From Paramarasmius palmivorus (taxonomy: Eukaryota; Basidiomycota; Agaricomycetes; Agaricales; Marasmiaceae): DNA of 64,000 bases. Both the position numbers and the translations under genes were made by a program. Where the stretch lies: contig JAYKXP010000204.1 in the NCBI GenBank assembly GCA_037176845.1, positions 1-64,000 on the forward strand. The letters run 5' to 3'. Below are positions 1 to 9,139 of this stretch, piece after piece (the first letter of the stretch is position 1; each line of letters starts with the position of its first letter). The notes below the pieces were generated by a model. That model was not told the origin of the DNA. It saw nothing but the letters and a program-made list of their open reading frames with translations, and searched no databases.

Positions 1-29
1 ACCGTCGCTAAGGATTATTGCTGCTAACA
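1..29 (+). repeat. 3' end of a Copia-type LTR cut by the window edge
   Basis: The last 20 or so bases up to the terminal CTAACA match the 3' end of the Copia A LTR (ends at 24909 and 27072). The initiator-Met-type primer site that follows the Copia A left LTR does not follow here, so this is a solo LTR, a truncated copy or a 3' LTR of a related element. The rest lies outside the window. Confidence 0.45.
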
Positions 30-582
30 GAAAGTGGTATAACGTCCTCGTGAGCCTGCTTTTCACCACGTGGCAGGGGTGTTGTAGGACGAGAAGTGGT
101 GTCTGTGGCGGAGGTGATTCCAGTGATTTGATGGTCAATAACCAGCCTTAGAGTCTCCAACGATGGATCAGGCATTGTTAAAACCCAATTCCCATTGATC
201 CATCACCATAGGCAAGCACCTGAAGGGGCACCCGCTGCATGTCAAGAGAAGGCATTTCCCAGTGTAAGGAAATATGTCCTCAATGTCAGTAGCCTAAGGC
301 ACATTTGGCGCGAGTAGGTACAATTTTTGTCAGGGACCCGGCAAAATATCGGAGACACCTGACTGAATTGAACCACATACCTCAGGGCTAGACGGCAAAC
401 CACCCTTATAGATGGCGCTCGCAAACCACTGAGCCAACATGTCATTTAATGCAAGAGATTCATTTGATACTACATAGCGTCAACAAGTAAGGTACCATAA
501 TGTTGGCATTCATGCCCAGTACAAATCAAGACCAAAAACCTACGAGAGGGAAAAAATATCCTGATAGTCTAAGCTCTATTAA
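30..582. other. Intergenic, no gene recognised
   Basis: Only short open frames without recognisable protein character are present. It lies between the LTR end and the 3' end of the minus-strand gene at 583. Confidence 0.4.
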
Positions 583-3500
583 TTAATACCCAGCCTCCCG
601 AAGACAACGGAATGTATACTCAATCTCATCCAACGCACCCTCATACATGGCAAACTTAACCAGCTTGTCCTGCCGCTCCCTTGGTGTACGACACGGCATG
701 TTCTTAACTTCCATCTTCCACCACGCCAAAGCAACCACAAAACTTACAATACCATTTGCTCCGAATATAGCCAATGGGCTCCAGTCTTCTCCTGATCTCC
801 GGGTCAACCGAATGCCTCGTCCTTCGTCTTTACGCCAGGCAGGCGCACAGTTCTTGTACCATTGCTCAAATGCGTCGCCGAACTTGCCTAAATCCTTCAT
901 ATGCTTTCTTTTGTACCCCACAGGACATCCACGAGCGATCCAATCGCCTACGTCAGTCAGACGATCCGTTGCGAGTAAACGGCCGCCAGTATAATTGGCG
1001 TTCTTGTCCAGTCGTAACCAGTTCATCACGACATCACAGAGTTGACGGTCCATCTGAGCTTCGTGAACTATTGATAGGACAGATTGGACGTAGGAAGGAG
1101 CGGAACTGGGAGTGCTGACCATGTGAGGTACATGTTCTGGGACTGGATCGACCAGGGTATTGCTGATGGCGGTCTCAGTCTTGCGACGTTTGGTACGAGG
1201 ACCTGGTGCTGAGGCTGAAGGCTCGGGTTCTCCTAGCGTCTGATCAGATGGTTTCGAGCCGCCCGCCAGTCGTCTCTTCTTTGGAATCGAAGGAGCCGGA
1301 GCCGATACTGCATTAGACGAAGCTCCTGATGCAGCCGATGCTTTACCCTTCCCCATCACGGTCTCTCTCAAATCGTCGACGTCCGATTTCTCATCGTCAC
1401 TGATCTGGACAAGCGGTGTGTCGTCGTCACTGTCCTTGGCAACCTCCTCCTCTACTCGGGATCACTTCCTCGAAGCCGATGAACCAGTGATATGGGGCTT
1501 CACTGGTATCACGACACCCACAAACGTGCTGGTAACTCTGCGAGAAGAAGACGACGCCTTAGTGGTAACCCTAGCCTTTGTGGGCGATGACACTCGAGGC
1601 CTCGATTTGTAGGTTCGACTGGGCGTGGGAGCCGGTGATGAAACAAGATCAATGGGAGATGATGCATGTCCTGAATGGTCAGGTTCTGGAGACGACCTAA
1701 CAGAGATAGGCGACGCAGGCAGAAGTGAAGCCGGAGGCATGGAAGGGGATGACTGAGGTGAGCTTGGTACAGAGATAGGAGACGGCGCCCGAGGCTTTTG
1801 AGAGGTGACTGCACTGGGTTTCTTGCCCTTGGTGTTTGACGACACGCTCGTAGAGGTCGGTAAGGACGATGATGAAGATGGAGCGACAGCTCCCTGTAAA
1901 GGTGCGCGAGGTGGTCCCATCGGGGGTCGAATACGTGCATGAGACCCAGGCCCGGAAAATGCCTTAGAGGCCAATGTACGATCTGCTTGGATAGGCTTCA
2001 CAGGAACTACCTGTTTTGCTCCAGCCATCATTGAGGCAGATGATTTGGTAGAGGAAGTGGACGGTTGAGTGTGCTGCCTGGAAGGTTGGATGGAGACTGA
2101 AGACGAAGATGGAAGTGGGTCAGAAGGTGAATCACCCCTTTCACCTTGATCTTCGAGGCGTTCACGGACAACAGTGTAGGTTAGGTCTTCAAGCACATCG
2201 TCGGGTCGTTGCAGATGGGGATCCTGTATCGCGCGACTCTGACACTCCGCCACACCGAGTAACTATTAAGCACATGTCAATCACTCAACTAACGCACGAC
2301 GTACTGAAGCATTTCTTCAAAAAGACACCAAACATTCCGTTGAAGTTCTTCTTGATTTGCGGTCGAAACATTGCCCCAAAAGTCATCGGGACGGGTCCTG
2401 CAGTTTTGCCAATGTGCATACTAAAAATATCATGTTTTGGTACGATTCATACATACGGATTAACTAGACACTCACGCGACGGTGTTGAGACGCCCAGCAT
2501 CAATCGGCTCTGGCCCACCACCAAAAAGGGAGAAGTTCCATCCTGTCGCCTCATTAAGCCCTTCCAAGATAGGCGTCAAGAACGTCGTGATGCGATCAAT
2601 GGCCCTGCACCCGCATAAGTAAGTTTGTATCATTTACATGAAGCAACGCAGATGACTTACTGTTGACGAGCCTCCGGGGCCATAGAAAATCCTGCAGCCT
2701 TCTCCTTTTCATACTTCTCAATTCTTCCCTCGTGGTTCTTCTTCGAAACATCCACCCAGTGGTTCTTCTGATCCTCAGGCAAATCGCCAAAGGCTCGCTT
2801 GACGACATCTTGACGCACGGCCACATATGCATCAGGACCTATCTGTAGTTAGCACACTTATGTCGACGATAACAATAGTATTGAAACGTACCCTTTTTGG
2901 CGAACTCCTGTGCCTTTTGTCTCTCCTGTGCAGCGAGAGCTACCTGAACATGTTGATCCACCTCAGTAGCATGACGGTGGGCCCATAGAAGATAACCAGG
3001 AAGGCGTGCGGCTAAGACGCCCTTGCTGCAGCTTTCCCTGAAGTCATCGAGGGCTTTTTTCTCCCAGTCCTGCCGTTCGCTTTTGGGACGATTGGTGAAT
3101 GCTTCTCGGATAGCGGCGGCACGGATGGAGTCCCCATCTACAACCAAATCGTCAGTGAGCTGCAACTGAGTCATATAGAGACATGTTACACACCTGGAAC
3201 CTCTCTTTTGGCATTCATTTGAGCTCGTACCAGCTCGTCAACGAGCTCTGGGTTAGCCCGTGCCCACTCCACATACGCCGGACGACGGCGACCAGGACCA
3301 GAATCCATTCCGGTCAGCTTCGTCAGAAGCTTCTGGAAAGCGTCGGACTCCTTCAGGTTGACCTCTTGCTGCTTCCTGTAACGGTAGCGCATCCATCTGT
3401 CGATTTGCTGTGGGGAGTAAAGGAATGAGTCATTGCCGTCACACTGGGTGTCACAAGTCACATACTGCAATCTTAGCTGCAACCACATCCTTCAATGACC

Positions 3501-3783
3501 TGAAGTCATCCATACGCTTCTGGAAGTCCTCCAGACTCTCGTTTTCCTTTCGGAAAGGCTCCACGAGTATCTCATCATCTTCACCGTCGTCTTCGACCTT
3601 CGCAAGCTCTTCAGCGCTAGGCTCATGTGCGTCACCCTTACTCGGATGGAAACGTCTGAAGAATCCAGCCTCGACCTGCGCCAAGTACTCAGGACCGTAG
3701 CCTTCTTTGACAGCAATGAAGTATCCAGGCAGCTTGGACTCCAGGTACGCCAAACGAGCACCGTGTTGTAAACCGCGGACCAT
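583..3783 (-). CDS. Multi-exon hypothetical protein of an Agaricomycetes-restricted family, one in-frame TGA
   Basis: The start is the ATG at 3783 (MVRGLQHGARLAYLESKLPG) and the stop is TAA at 583-585. Consistent GT-AG introns join exons ending or starting near 3466/3407, 3193/3142, 2890/2832, 2664/2634, 2475/2430 and 2311/2257. The N-terminal half is charged and helical. A central segment reads like a small globular fold (EATGWNFSLFGGGPEP). Then comes a Ser/Pro/Lys-rich linker, and a C-terminal segment (about 1050-590) ends in the WIARG, W-rich and AWWKM pattern that I recall from lineage-expanded agaricomycete proteins of unknown function. The last two open blocks (2253-1465 and 1461-583) are in the same frame, separated only by TGA at 1462-1464. 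A 36-nt intron could remove it but would be unusually short. The splice near 2311/2257 is also not clean in phase. It may be a recent pseudogene. It is divergent from the gene at 4510. Confidence 0.6.
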
Positions 3784-4509
3784 TGTTGTAGGGAATGAGG
3801 GAAGGGACGAGCAAGATAAAGGGTATCCAAGCTGAGAGATCGCAGGATAGGCAATAACCAGTTGAGTGACATATAAATACCCATTCTCAGCGTCTAACAA
3901 CGATCGCAGGACTTGAATACAACTTTTTACCGACGTCATCTAGTCAGCCTGCATGAAACGGTTTTCCGGACGCGTTCTGTCATCGCCAGGGCTTCAAGAT
4001 CATCCAAAGCCACCTCCAAAGCCAAGGTCCGAATGTCCGAAGTCATCATATTGGCAACACAACCACCAAATGCTCTAGACATCCCAAAAGCAACGCGACC
4101 AGTAACACCTTTTGACCAGATGCTGACCGAAACGCATTTGATGCGCTCCAAGGTGCTCGGATCTCGTCCCTCTCATCACAGGTAAAACCTTTACAAGCTC
4201 AGGTTCACCTTACTCATACACCCTTGTTTCCATTCGACTTGGTAGCCATATGGCCGCAGATCCAAGCATCTCAAAGTCACCAATGACAGCCCTTGAATTT
4301 CAGTCTCATCGCACGGCAACACGCATGTAAATGGTTATTCCCGTAGTTCGTCCCTTCCTGGCATTTTCCTATCGATACTGATCCTCTTGATTTGCGTAAT
4401 GGGCTCTTCATCGGTATTCCGCAGGCTCATCTCGGTTCCGTCCGATTTCCTGTGAAAACGACAAACACTTAAACCTCTACCTTTGTGCGTTCCTCAACAT
4501 CTAGACCCA
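3784..4509. promoter_or_regulatory. Divergent intergenic region
   Basis: About 725 bp separates the start codons of two divergently read genes, so it probably holds both promoters. I see no clear TATA box or repeated operator. A short minus-strand open frame at 3936-4151 has no protein-like features and is left out. Confidence 0.35.
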
Positions 4510-5293
4510 ATGTCTCTTCCTGAGGTTGAACCCCGAGGTGAGCCTTCTCCCTTTTCTTTCTTTATCTCAACTGAGGCCTTCCTGTTTTCTTATAGTCGTC
4601 ATCACGGAATCTGTTGAATACGTTCCAGGTAAGTCAAAATCTACTTTTGGTGTCGACTTTCAATGCCTGACGCTATGAAATTGTAGGGTACATTATCACA
4701 ACCACGTTGAAGATCGAGAAAACCACAGACGCTCCCCAGGCTCCTGCTTCAGCTCGGCGCACCGTTCCCGATGTAATCCTCCAGAATGTGGTTGCTCCCC
4801 CTTTGTCGTCGGCTCCTACAGGTGATCCTACCGCCAGGCCTCGTCTCGGACCTGCTCTCCCGGTCCCAAATTCTTCAGAGCAGTTTTCGTCGGAAGTGCC
4901 TGACCCGCGCGACATGCAAATCAGGGAAGGAATGCTCCATCATCAGGGTAAATTTTACACTGTATTCCATGGGTGTGAGGTTGGAATTTTCTATGATGCG
5001 TAGGTCATACCCTTATTGCCTCCTTTCCCAATACTGACAATCTCCTTAGGATATCCGAGGTTCAACCACGCATCAACAGTGTACCTAACGCGCTCAGCAA
5101 AGGTTATAAAACCTGGGAGGAGGCGTTGGCAGAGTACGCCCGAGCGTATTACGGAAGTAAGCCAGGATGGGAGGTAGCATGTATCAATCCGCCAAATGTG
5201 GCTTTTCCTCAAGCTGGCAAGAATTGGGATACTTTTCAAAGAACGTCTAATGTAGTTGAACTTAGTGACTCTGAGTCTGGATCTGAACACTAG
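4510..5293 (+). CDS. Small protein with one RNase H1 N-terminal (hybrid-binding, Cauli_VI-like) domain
   Basis: Four exons (4510-4537, 4596-4628, 4687-4999, 5050-5293) join in frame through GT-AG introns of about 50-58 nt and give a protein of about 205 residues ending SESGSEH. The C-terminal half carries the RNase H1 N-terminal signature: an aromatic beta strand (KFYTVFHGCEVGIFYD), a middle strand with hydrophobic spacing, then KGYKTWEEALAEYARAYYG, which matches the conserved K-x-F/W-x-T-x-x-E-A helix. In the known family this roughly 45-residue fold binds RNA:DNA hybrids or dsRNA. It is present in RNase H1 and in caulimovirus inclusion proteins. No RNase H catalytic domain follows here, so the protein is at most a binding module. 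The N-terminus is Pro/Ala-rich. A second gene with two such modules follows directly. Function in this organism is unknown. Confidence 0.7.
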
Positions 5294-5430
5294 CTAGCGT
5301 ACATACCCTACAGTAGCGCTCAATTCAAAACGCCTGCCCTCAAATCGTAATTGATGGAACATCACTATCTGATGTCTTCACGTAAGAAAGATTTTCAACC
5401 TTCTACCACCACCATCGGTTGCTGGCGGCC

Positions 5431-6733
5431 ATGGACCAGAGCACAATCAGAAGATTCTACGAGTTCCGCAGATCTTCAGTTTCATTTGCAATAGTCTATC
5501 TGCATCTCGGATCCTGGGCAGTCGTATCCTTACCACCGAACTACCACCAATGTGTGTACTCCAAGGGTCGCAAACCTCTGGTATTTTTTTCATCTACTCG
5601 CTCTCTTACCTCTGACTCACACTCATCTCAGGTGTAGAAGGTTCTGACGTTGCTGACGGCCTTGAGAGATGTGTCCACGGTGCGTTTCAAAGCCTGATTA
5701 TAGTAAAACCTCTGCTGACCTTTGTGCTCCCTAGACTTTCAGTGGGCTCTTGCTCAGGCCCAAACATGACATACGGAAATCACGGAATCGCTCGTTGCCG
5801 TAGAGGAGGTTATCCGAGACCTGCTGAAAGGCCTGGAGGCTCAGGCCGATTCCTATCACTCGAACATGGAGCAGTGTCTTCAAAAGGCTGAGGTTGCCGG
5901 GGAAACTCTTCATCAACAACTTGGTGAGTACCGAGAAATCGTTAACATTGACGGCTCCCGGCTAAACATTTGACAGACACTGTGCGCAGCCTTCTGTCTG
6001 CTAAATCCGATGTCCCTCTGTATCCCAGTCAGACGTCACTTTGGTCTCTCCTTCATCTCAGGAAATGGATACAGATGTGGACGACTTGATTCGAGCAGTC
6101 CAATTTGCGCCGGACGGTACGCCGATTCCACAATTAACTCCGGTAACCTTCAGCCCTCGCAAATCGCAAGATGGCGCCTTAGAGCCGCTGTCCAGCACTC
6201 CATCGACCAGCTCGACAGCACCTGTGGCCTCCCCAATGAGATCCAGAAACCGACGCTCGGGTGGTCACTTAGTTCTTTCCGGACGGGACGGACAGCATGG
6301 AGTTTTCAACAATTGGTAAGTAGATCATGCATTCAAGTACTTCTCGCCCCTGATCATCCCAAAGGGTAGAAGCAAACGTGCTCATCAGCGGGGTCTCCAA
6401 TCCCATGTACCGGGCCTTTGATCTATTTACACAGGCAAAGTCTGCATATGACGCTTGCGTTGCGTGTGGCCTTGTCGGTACACTGAGTGTCCCTTGGAAT
6501 CCCAGTAAGGAATGGTTTGTTCTTCTCTCTGGAGATGCGCCAGGAATCTATCAACGGTGAGTGGTATTGCTAACAATTCTTGATTAATATACTCATATGA
6601 TCGCCTTAGGCCTTCTTTAATGCATGCCATCGGACTCTCCAACCTCGAGAGGCTAACCCGGGACAATATCCTACTGGCCACTTCGAGGGAAGAAGCCGAA
6701 GAAGTTTGGCGCCACCGTAAAAATTCTATGTAG
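5431..6733 (+). CDS. Protein with two RNase H1 N-terminal-like modules; in-frame TGA in 5' part
   Basis: The secure part runs from about 5875 (ATG in the exon ending HQQL) through exons 5958-6018, 6061-6315, 6366-6557 and 6610-6733, which splice in frame and end at TAG 6731-6733. Residues encoded at about 6258-6460 form a first module (GGHLVLSGRDGQHGVFNNW, then F-x-x-x-x-x-A). Residues encoded at about 6500-6715 form a second (EWFVLLSGDAPGIYQR, then TSREEAEEVW). Both fit the RNase H1 N-terminal pattern of Gly/aromatic strand, PG(I/V)(Y/F), and a T-x-E-E-A helix. Upstream an exon starting at ATG 5431 can be joined, but the frame from 5737 then meets TGA at 5767-5769, followed by clean coiled-coil-like sequence. 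The gene is therefore either broken or starts at 5875. It probably arose by duplication with the neighbour at 4510. Confidence 0.6.
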
Positions 6734-7306
6734 AGATGTACATGAACACCTTCAATACGTAGTACCTATAGTACCTGTGTTTGAATCAAAAAAGTATACT
6801 GTGAACCTAAAAACCCCCGTGCACGAACTAAACCAAGTTATACACGGTAGCATGTTAGCACTAGTGAGAGCATCCGCCCTAACGACCTCCACTGCATCTT
6901 CCTTGGCCCTCAAAGGATGCTAGAATTATGCTCAAGCAACTTCTATCTATACAATGGTTCTGAAGTGGTGATATCTAAGCATTTGAAAAGGTAAGAAACA
7001 GGTCCTTCAAAGAGGTGTGCTCTGGTGTTAGCTACACGCGGAATAGGAAACAATTGCTTCAACCTATGTCACCGCGCGATACGGTCTATGCGTTCAACGC
7101 ACGATCGATGGAGTGAACACAGGTAATAAAATAGCAAGTTAATACCCATGAATGAACGTGAAAAGGTGGACGGGCTGACTTCAAACTTGTTCTGTCGCTC
7201 AGGAAGGCGTTATAGCGGGGCGCTAAATATCAGACACCCATCAAACGCTGGAGTGACGTACTTCTCCGGGTTATCATCGATTTTTTTTTTTCACTGTCCA
7301 CTACCT
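6734..7306. other. Intergenic, nothing recognised
   Basis: No convincing coding sequence or repeat is seen. It contains a pyrimidine stretch just before the next start codon (7280-7306), which is common in fungal promoters. Confidence 0.4.
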
Positions 7307-8142
7307 ATGCCACGGAAAAAAATCTACCGGACGAAGGAGGAAAAGAGAAAGGCCAACTGCGAGAAGTCGGCGCGGTACTATAAAAGGTTAGCAGGGAGAA
7401 TCTTTGACCGGAATACAAGTTTACTCAGGCAGTCACCGTGTAGGAATCAGAACAATATTAAGGCAAAAAGTAAAGAATACATGAGAGAACTCCGAGCGAG
7501 CCTGAAAAAGGAAGCCGAGTCCGCAGAGTGAGTATTCAAAGTCTTTCCTATAAAACTTGTAGTCTGACCTGCGAACCTTTCACACAGAGTTGCGGCCCGA
7601 CGAGCCAACCGAGACGCTAACTGGCGGAGGATTAACAGAAGGGAGCAGCAGTACTGCAAAAAATATTCACATACAAGGTGCGCCATTACATAGGGTCCTG
7701 TGTAGTCCTGGCACTGAAGGTTTGTAGTGACGTTTGTTGGCGTGTAGGCGACTTGCAAAACTCTCTGGATCAAGACCTAGGAAGATCGGCATATGACTGG
7801 TTGGACCGCGTTTATCAAGACTATCAAGAGAGGGCTATGTCTTCGTCACCGTCAATGAAATGTCCCCTTGACACGGCTGCCAATATGCTGCTTTCGTATA
7901 TCCGGACAATGGAGGATCTTTCACAGGAAGTTATCAATCAATTCGGAGCAGGTGACGATTGGCGATGTTCACGACAGTTCATAAAACGCGTTCGTTTGTT
8001 ACTGGAGAGTTGCTACGATATGGAGACGAAGATTATTGACCCCGACAAGTGCCTGGAAGATTCATATTCACGAGGGGAACTATCCTTTCAAAAAAAAGAG
8101 ATCCGAGCATGGATTGATGGCAAAGCACCCCTTCCTGAGTAA
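7307..8142 (+). CDS. Hypothetical basic/coiled protein (MPRKK... type)
   Basis: The start is chosen at ATG 7307 (MPRKKIYRTKEEKRKANCEK), downstream of a pyrimidine-rich tract, because this Lys/Arg-rich opening resembles the N-termini of many agaricomycete hypothetical proteins. Introns at about 7387-7431 and 7530-7587 join in frame to give a strongly basic, helical N-terminal region. The final open block (about 7750-8142, stop TAA) encodes an acidic-helical segment ending in GKAPLPE with no known domain. The third intron (about 7679-7748) does not join in phase as I read it, so a frameshift or a missed exon is possible. I do not recognise a function. A basic N-terminus followed by a helical tail would fit a nucleic-acid-associated protein, but that is only inference. 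Confidence 0.5.
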
Positions 8143-8242
8143 CAGTCATTAAAGTACAGTTGAAGAGTGTATGTAGAGCAAATCTCACCTGTAAATTACG
8201 CGTGCAAAATCATAAATAATTGATGATTGTGTTGTATTGCAA

Positions 8243-8325
8243 GCGCATGTGGTGTAATGGAAAGCACGGCTGCATTCAGAGACTTCGTACCCAGCAAGTT
8301 GCAGGTTCAATTCCTGCCATGTGCA
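8243..8325 (+). tRNA. tRNA-like gene, apparent anticodon UCA, about 10-nt intron-like insert
   Basis: A cloverleaf can be drawn: acceptor stem 8243-8249/8318-8324 (one G-T pair, discriminator A8325); D arm 8252-8267 with GTGT/GCAC and loop AATGGAAA; anticodon stem 8269-8273/8291-8295 with one C-C mismatch; variable AAGTT; T arm 8301-8317 with a perfect 5-bp stem and loop TTCAATT. Invariant positions U8, A14, G18G19, A21, U33, purine 37, G53-C61, TTC and A58 are all present. The B box (GGTTCAATTCC) is perfect. Between the anticodon stems lie 17 nt, that is a 7-nt loop plus about 10 nt at the canonical intron position, which puts UCA at 34-36. A32 and C38 are atypical. A tRNA-derived SINE head or a decayed tRNA is an equally good reading. 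Confidence 0.55.
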
Positions 8326-8331
8326 TGGCAA

Positions 8332-8403
8332 CCCGCCACACAGAGTGTCTGAAAATCACATAGTGACCAGTACGACACTCTGTGCAGGCGGGGGCCTCTT
8401 TTT
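8332..8403 (+). ncRNA. Long hairpin ending in a T-run, downstream of the tRNA-like sequence
   Basis: An arm at 8332-8349 (CCCGCC...CACAGAGTGTC) is complementary to 8374-8392 with one small bulge, giving a stem of about 18 bp and a 24-nt loop. TTTTT at 8399-8403 would stop RNA polymerase III. With the internal A and B boxes just upstream, the whole 8243-8403 block could be one pol III transcript (tRNA-like plus hairpin) or a short SINE. No other copy was found in this window. Confidence 0.45.
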
Positions 8404-8544
8404 GGTAACATTTTGGTGCTCGAAAAGCTGGGCTCTAGGACCCAATCATTCTCCAGTATCAAGGACCTAAGTCGAGGCATGAAAAGGTAATGAATTCATT
8501 GCATTGGACTATGGAAAGTGATACAGAAGTAGACAATGTGTGAC

Positions 8545-8985
8545 TTATACAATCATGCCGCTGCCTAGTTCATCGCGGGGCGTTAAGAACTGAGAACTGC
8601 CAGCCAACTGCCGAGTTCGCAGACTAATGCTATGTAACAAGGTATAAGTAAAATTCAATGTACTAGCTGAATGTACACACCTGGAACTGGTCATTATTCC
8701 CCCGCCGCTCCGGTCGTTGAGACTTCGCCCAGCCCTGGATTTGTTGCTGTAAAAAATCAGATAAGCTGCTTTACTGGGTGAACCGCCAGTCCTCACACGT
8801 AATTTGACCTCCTGTAACGTGGAGGCTGTTGTACTAGTTGGGACAGCGTGGGTTACCTCCTTTGTCGAGGGCTTGAAAGTCCGGAACCACTGGGAAAGAT
8901 AGTCTGAGCTCCATTGTGCAGGAGAAAGTTGTTGGTAGGTGCTCAGATACGCTCGCATTGCGAGCTGGTCTTCTGAAATAGCCAT
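8545..8985 (-). CDS. Small hypothetical protein
   Basis: ATG at 8985 opens MAISEDQLAMRAYLSTYQQL and the frame stays open to TAA at 8545. An optional intron of a length divisible by three (donor GTGTGT near 8680, acceptor GGCAG near 8590) would leave about 115 residues and keep the frame. The product has a helical N-terminus and a Ser/Thr/Arg-rich middle. No domain is recognised. It is divergent from the KDZ transposase start at 9140, only 154 bp away, and might be a passenger of that transposon or an independent host gene. Confidence 0.4.
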   Translation of the reverse strand: MAISEDQLAMRAYLSTYQQLSPAQWSSDYLSQWFRTFKPSTKEVTHAVPTSTTASTLQEVKLRVRTGGSPSKAAYLIFYSNKSRAGRSLNDRSGGGIMTSSRCVHSASTLNFTYTLLHSISLRTRQLAGSSQFLTPRDELGSGMIV

Positions 8986-9139
8986 TCTATATAACCAGCT
9001 ATTAGAACAAACACAAAGAATGATGCTGTGTAGGGAATACATACCAATACTGTATTGGATCCTGGACGTTTGATAGGAAGTTCTGTGACACCGTGACTGT
9101 AACCGAAAAAATTTTCACTCTTGTGACGTCACGTCCACA

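Noticed and set aside
4510..6733. Caulimovirus insertion as the source of the Cauli_VI-like domains
   Set aside because: The genes have several spliceosomal introns, no other viral domain, and the fold is common in cellular RNase H1.
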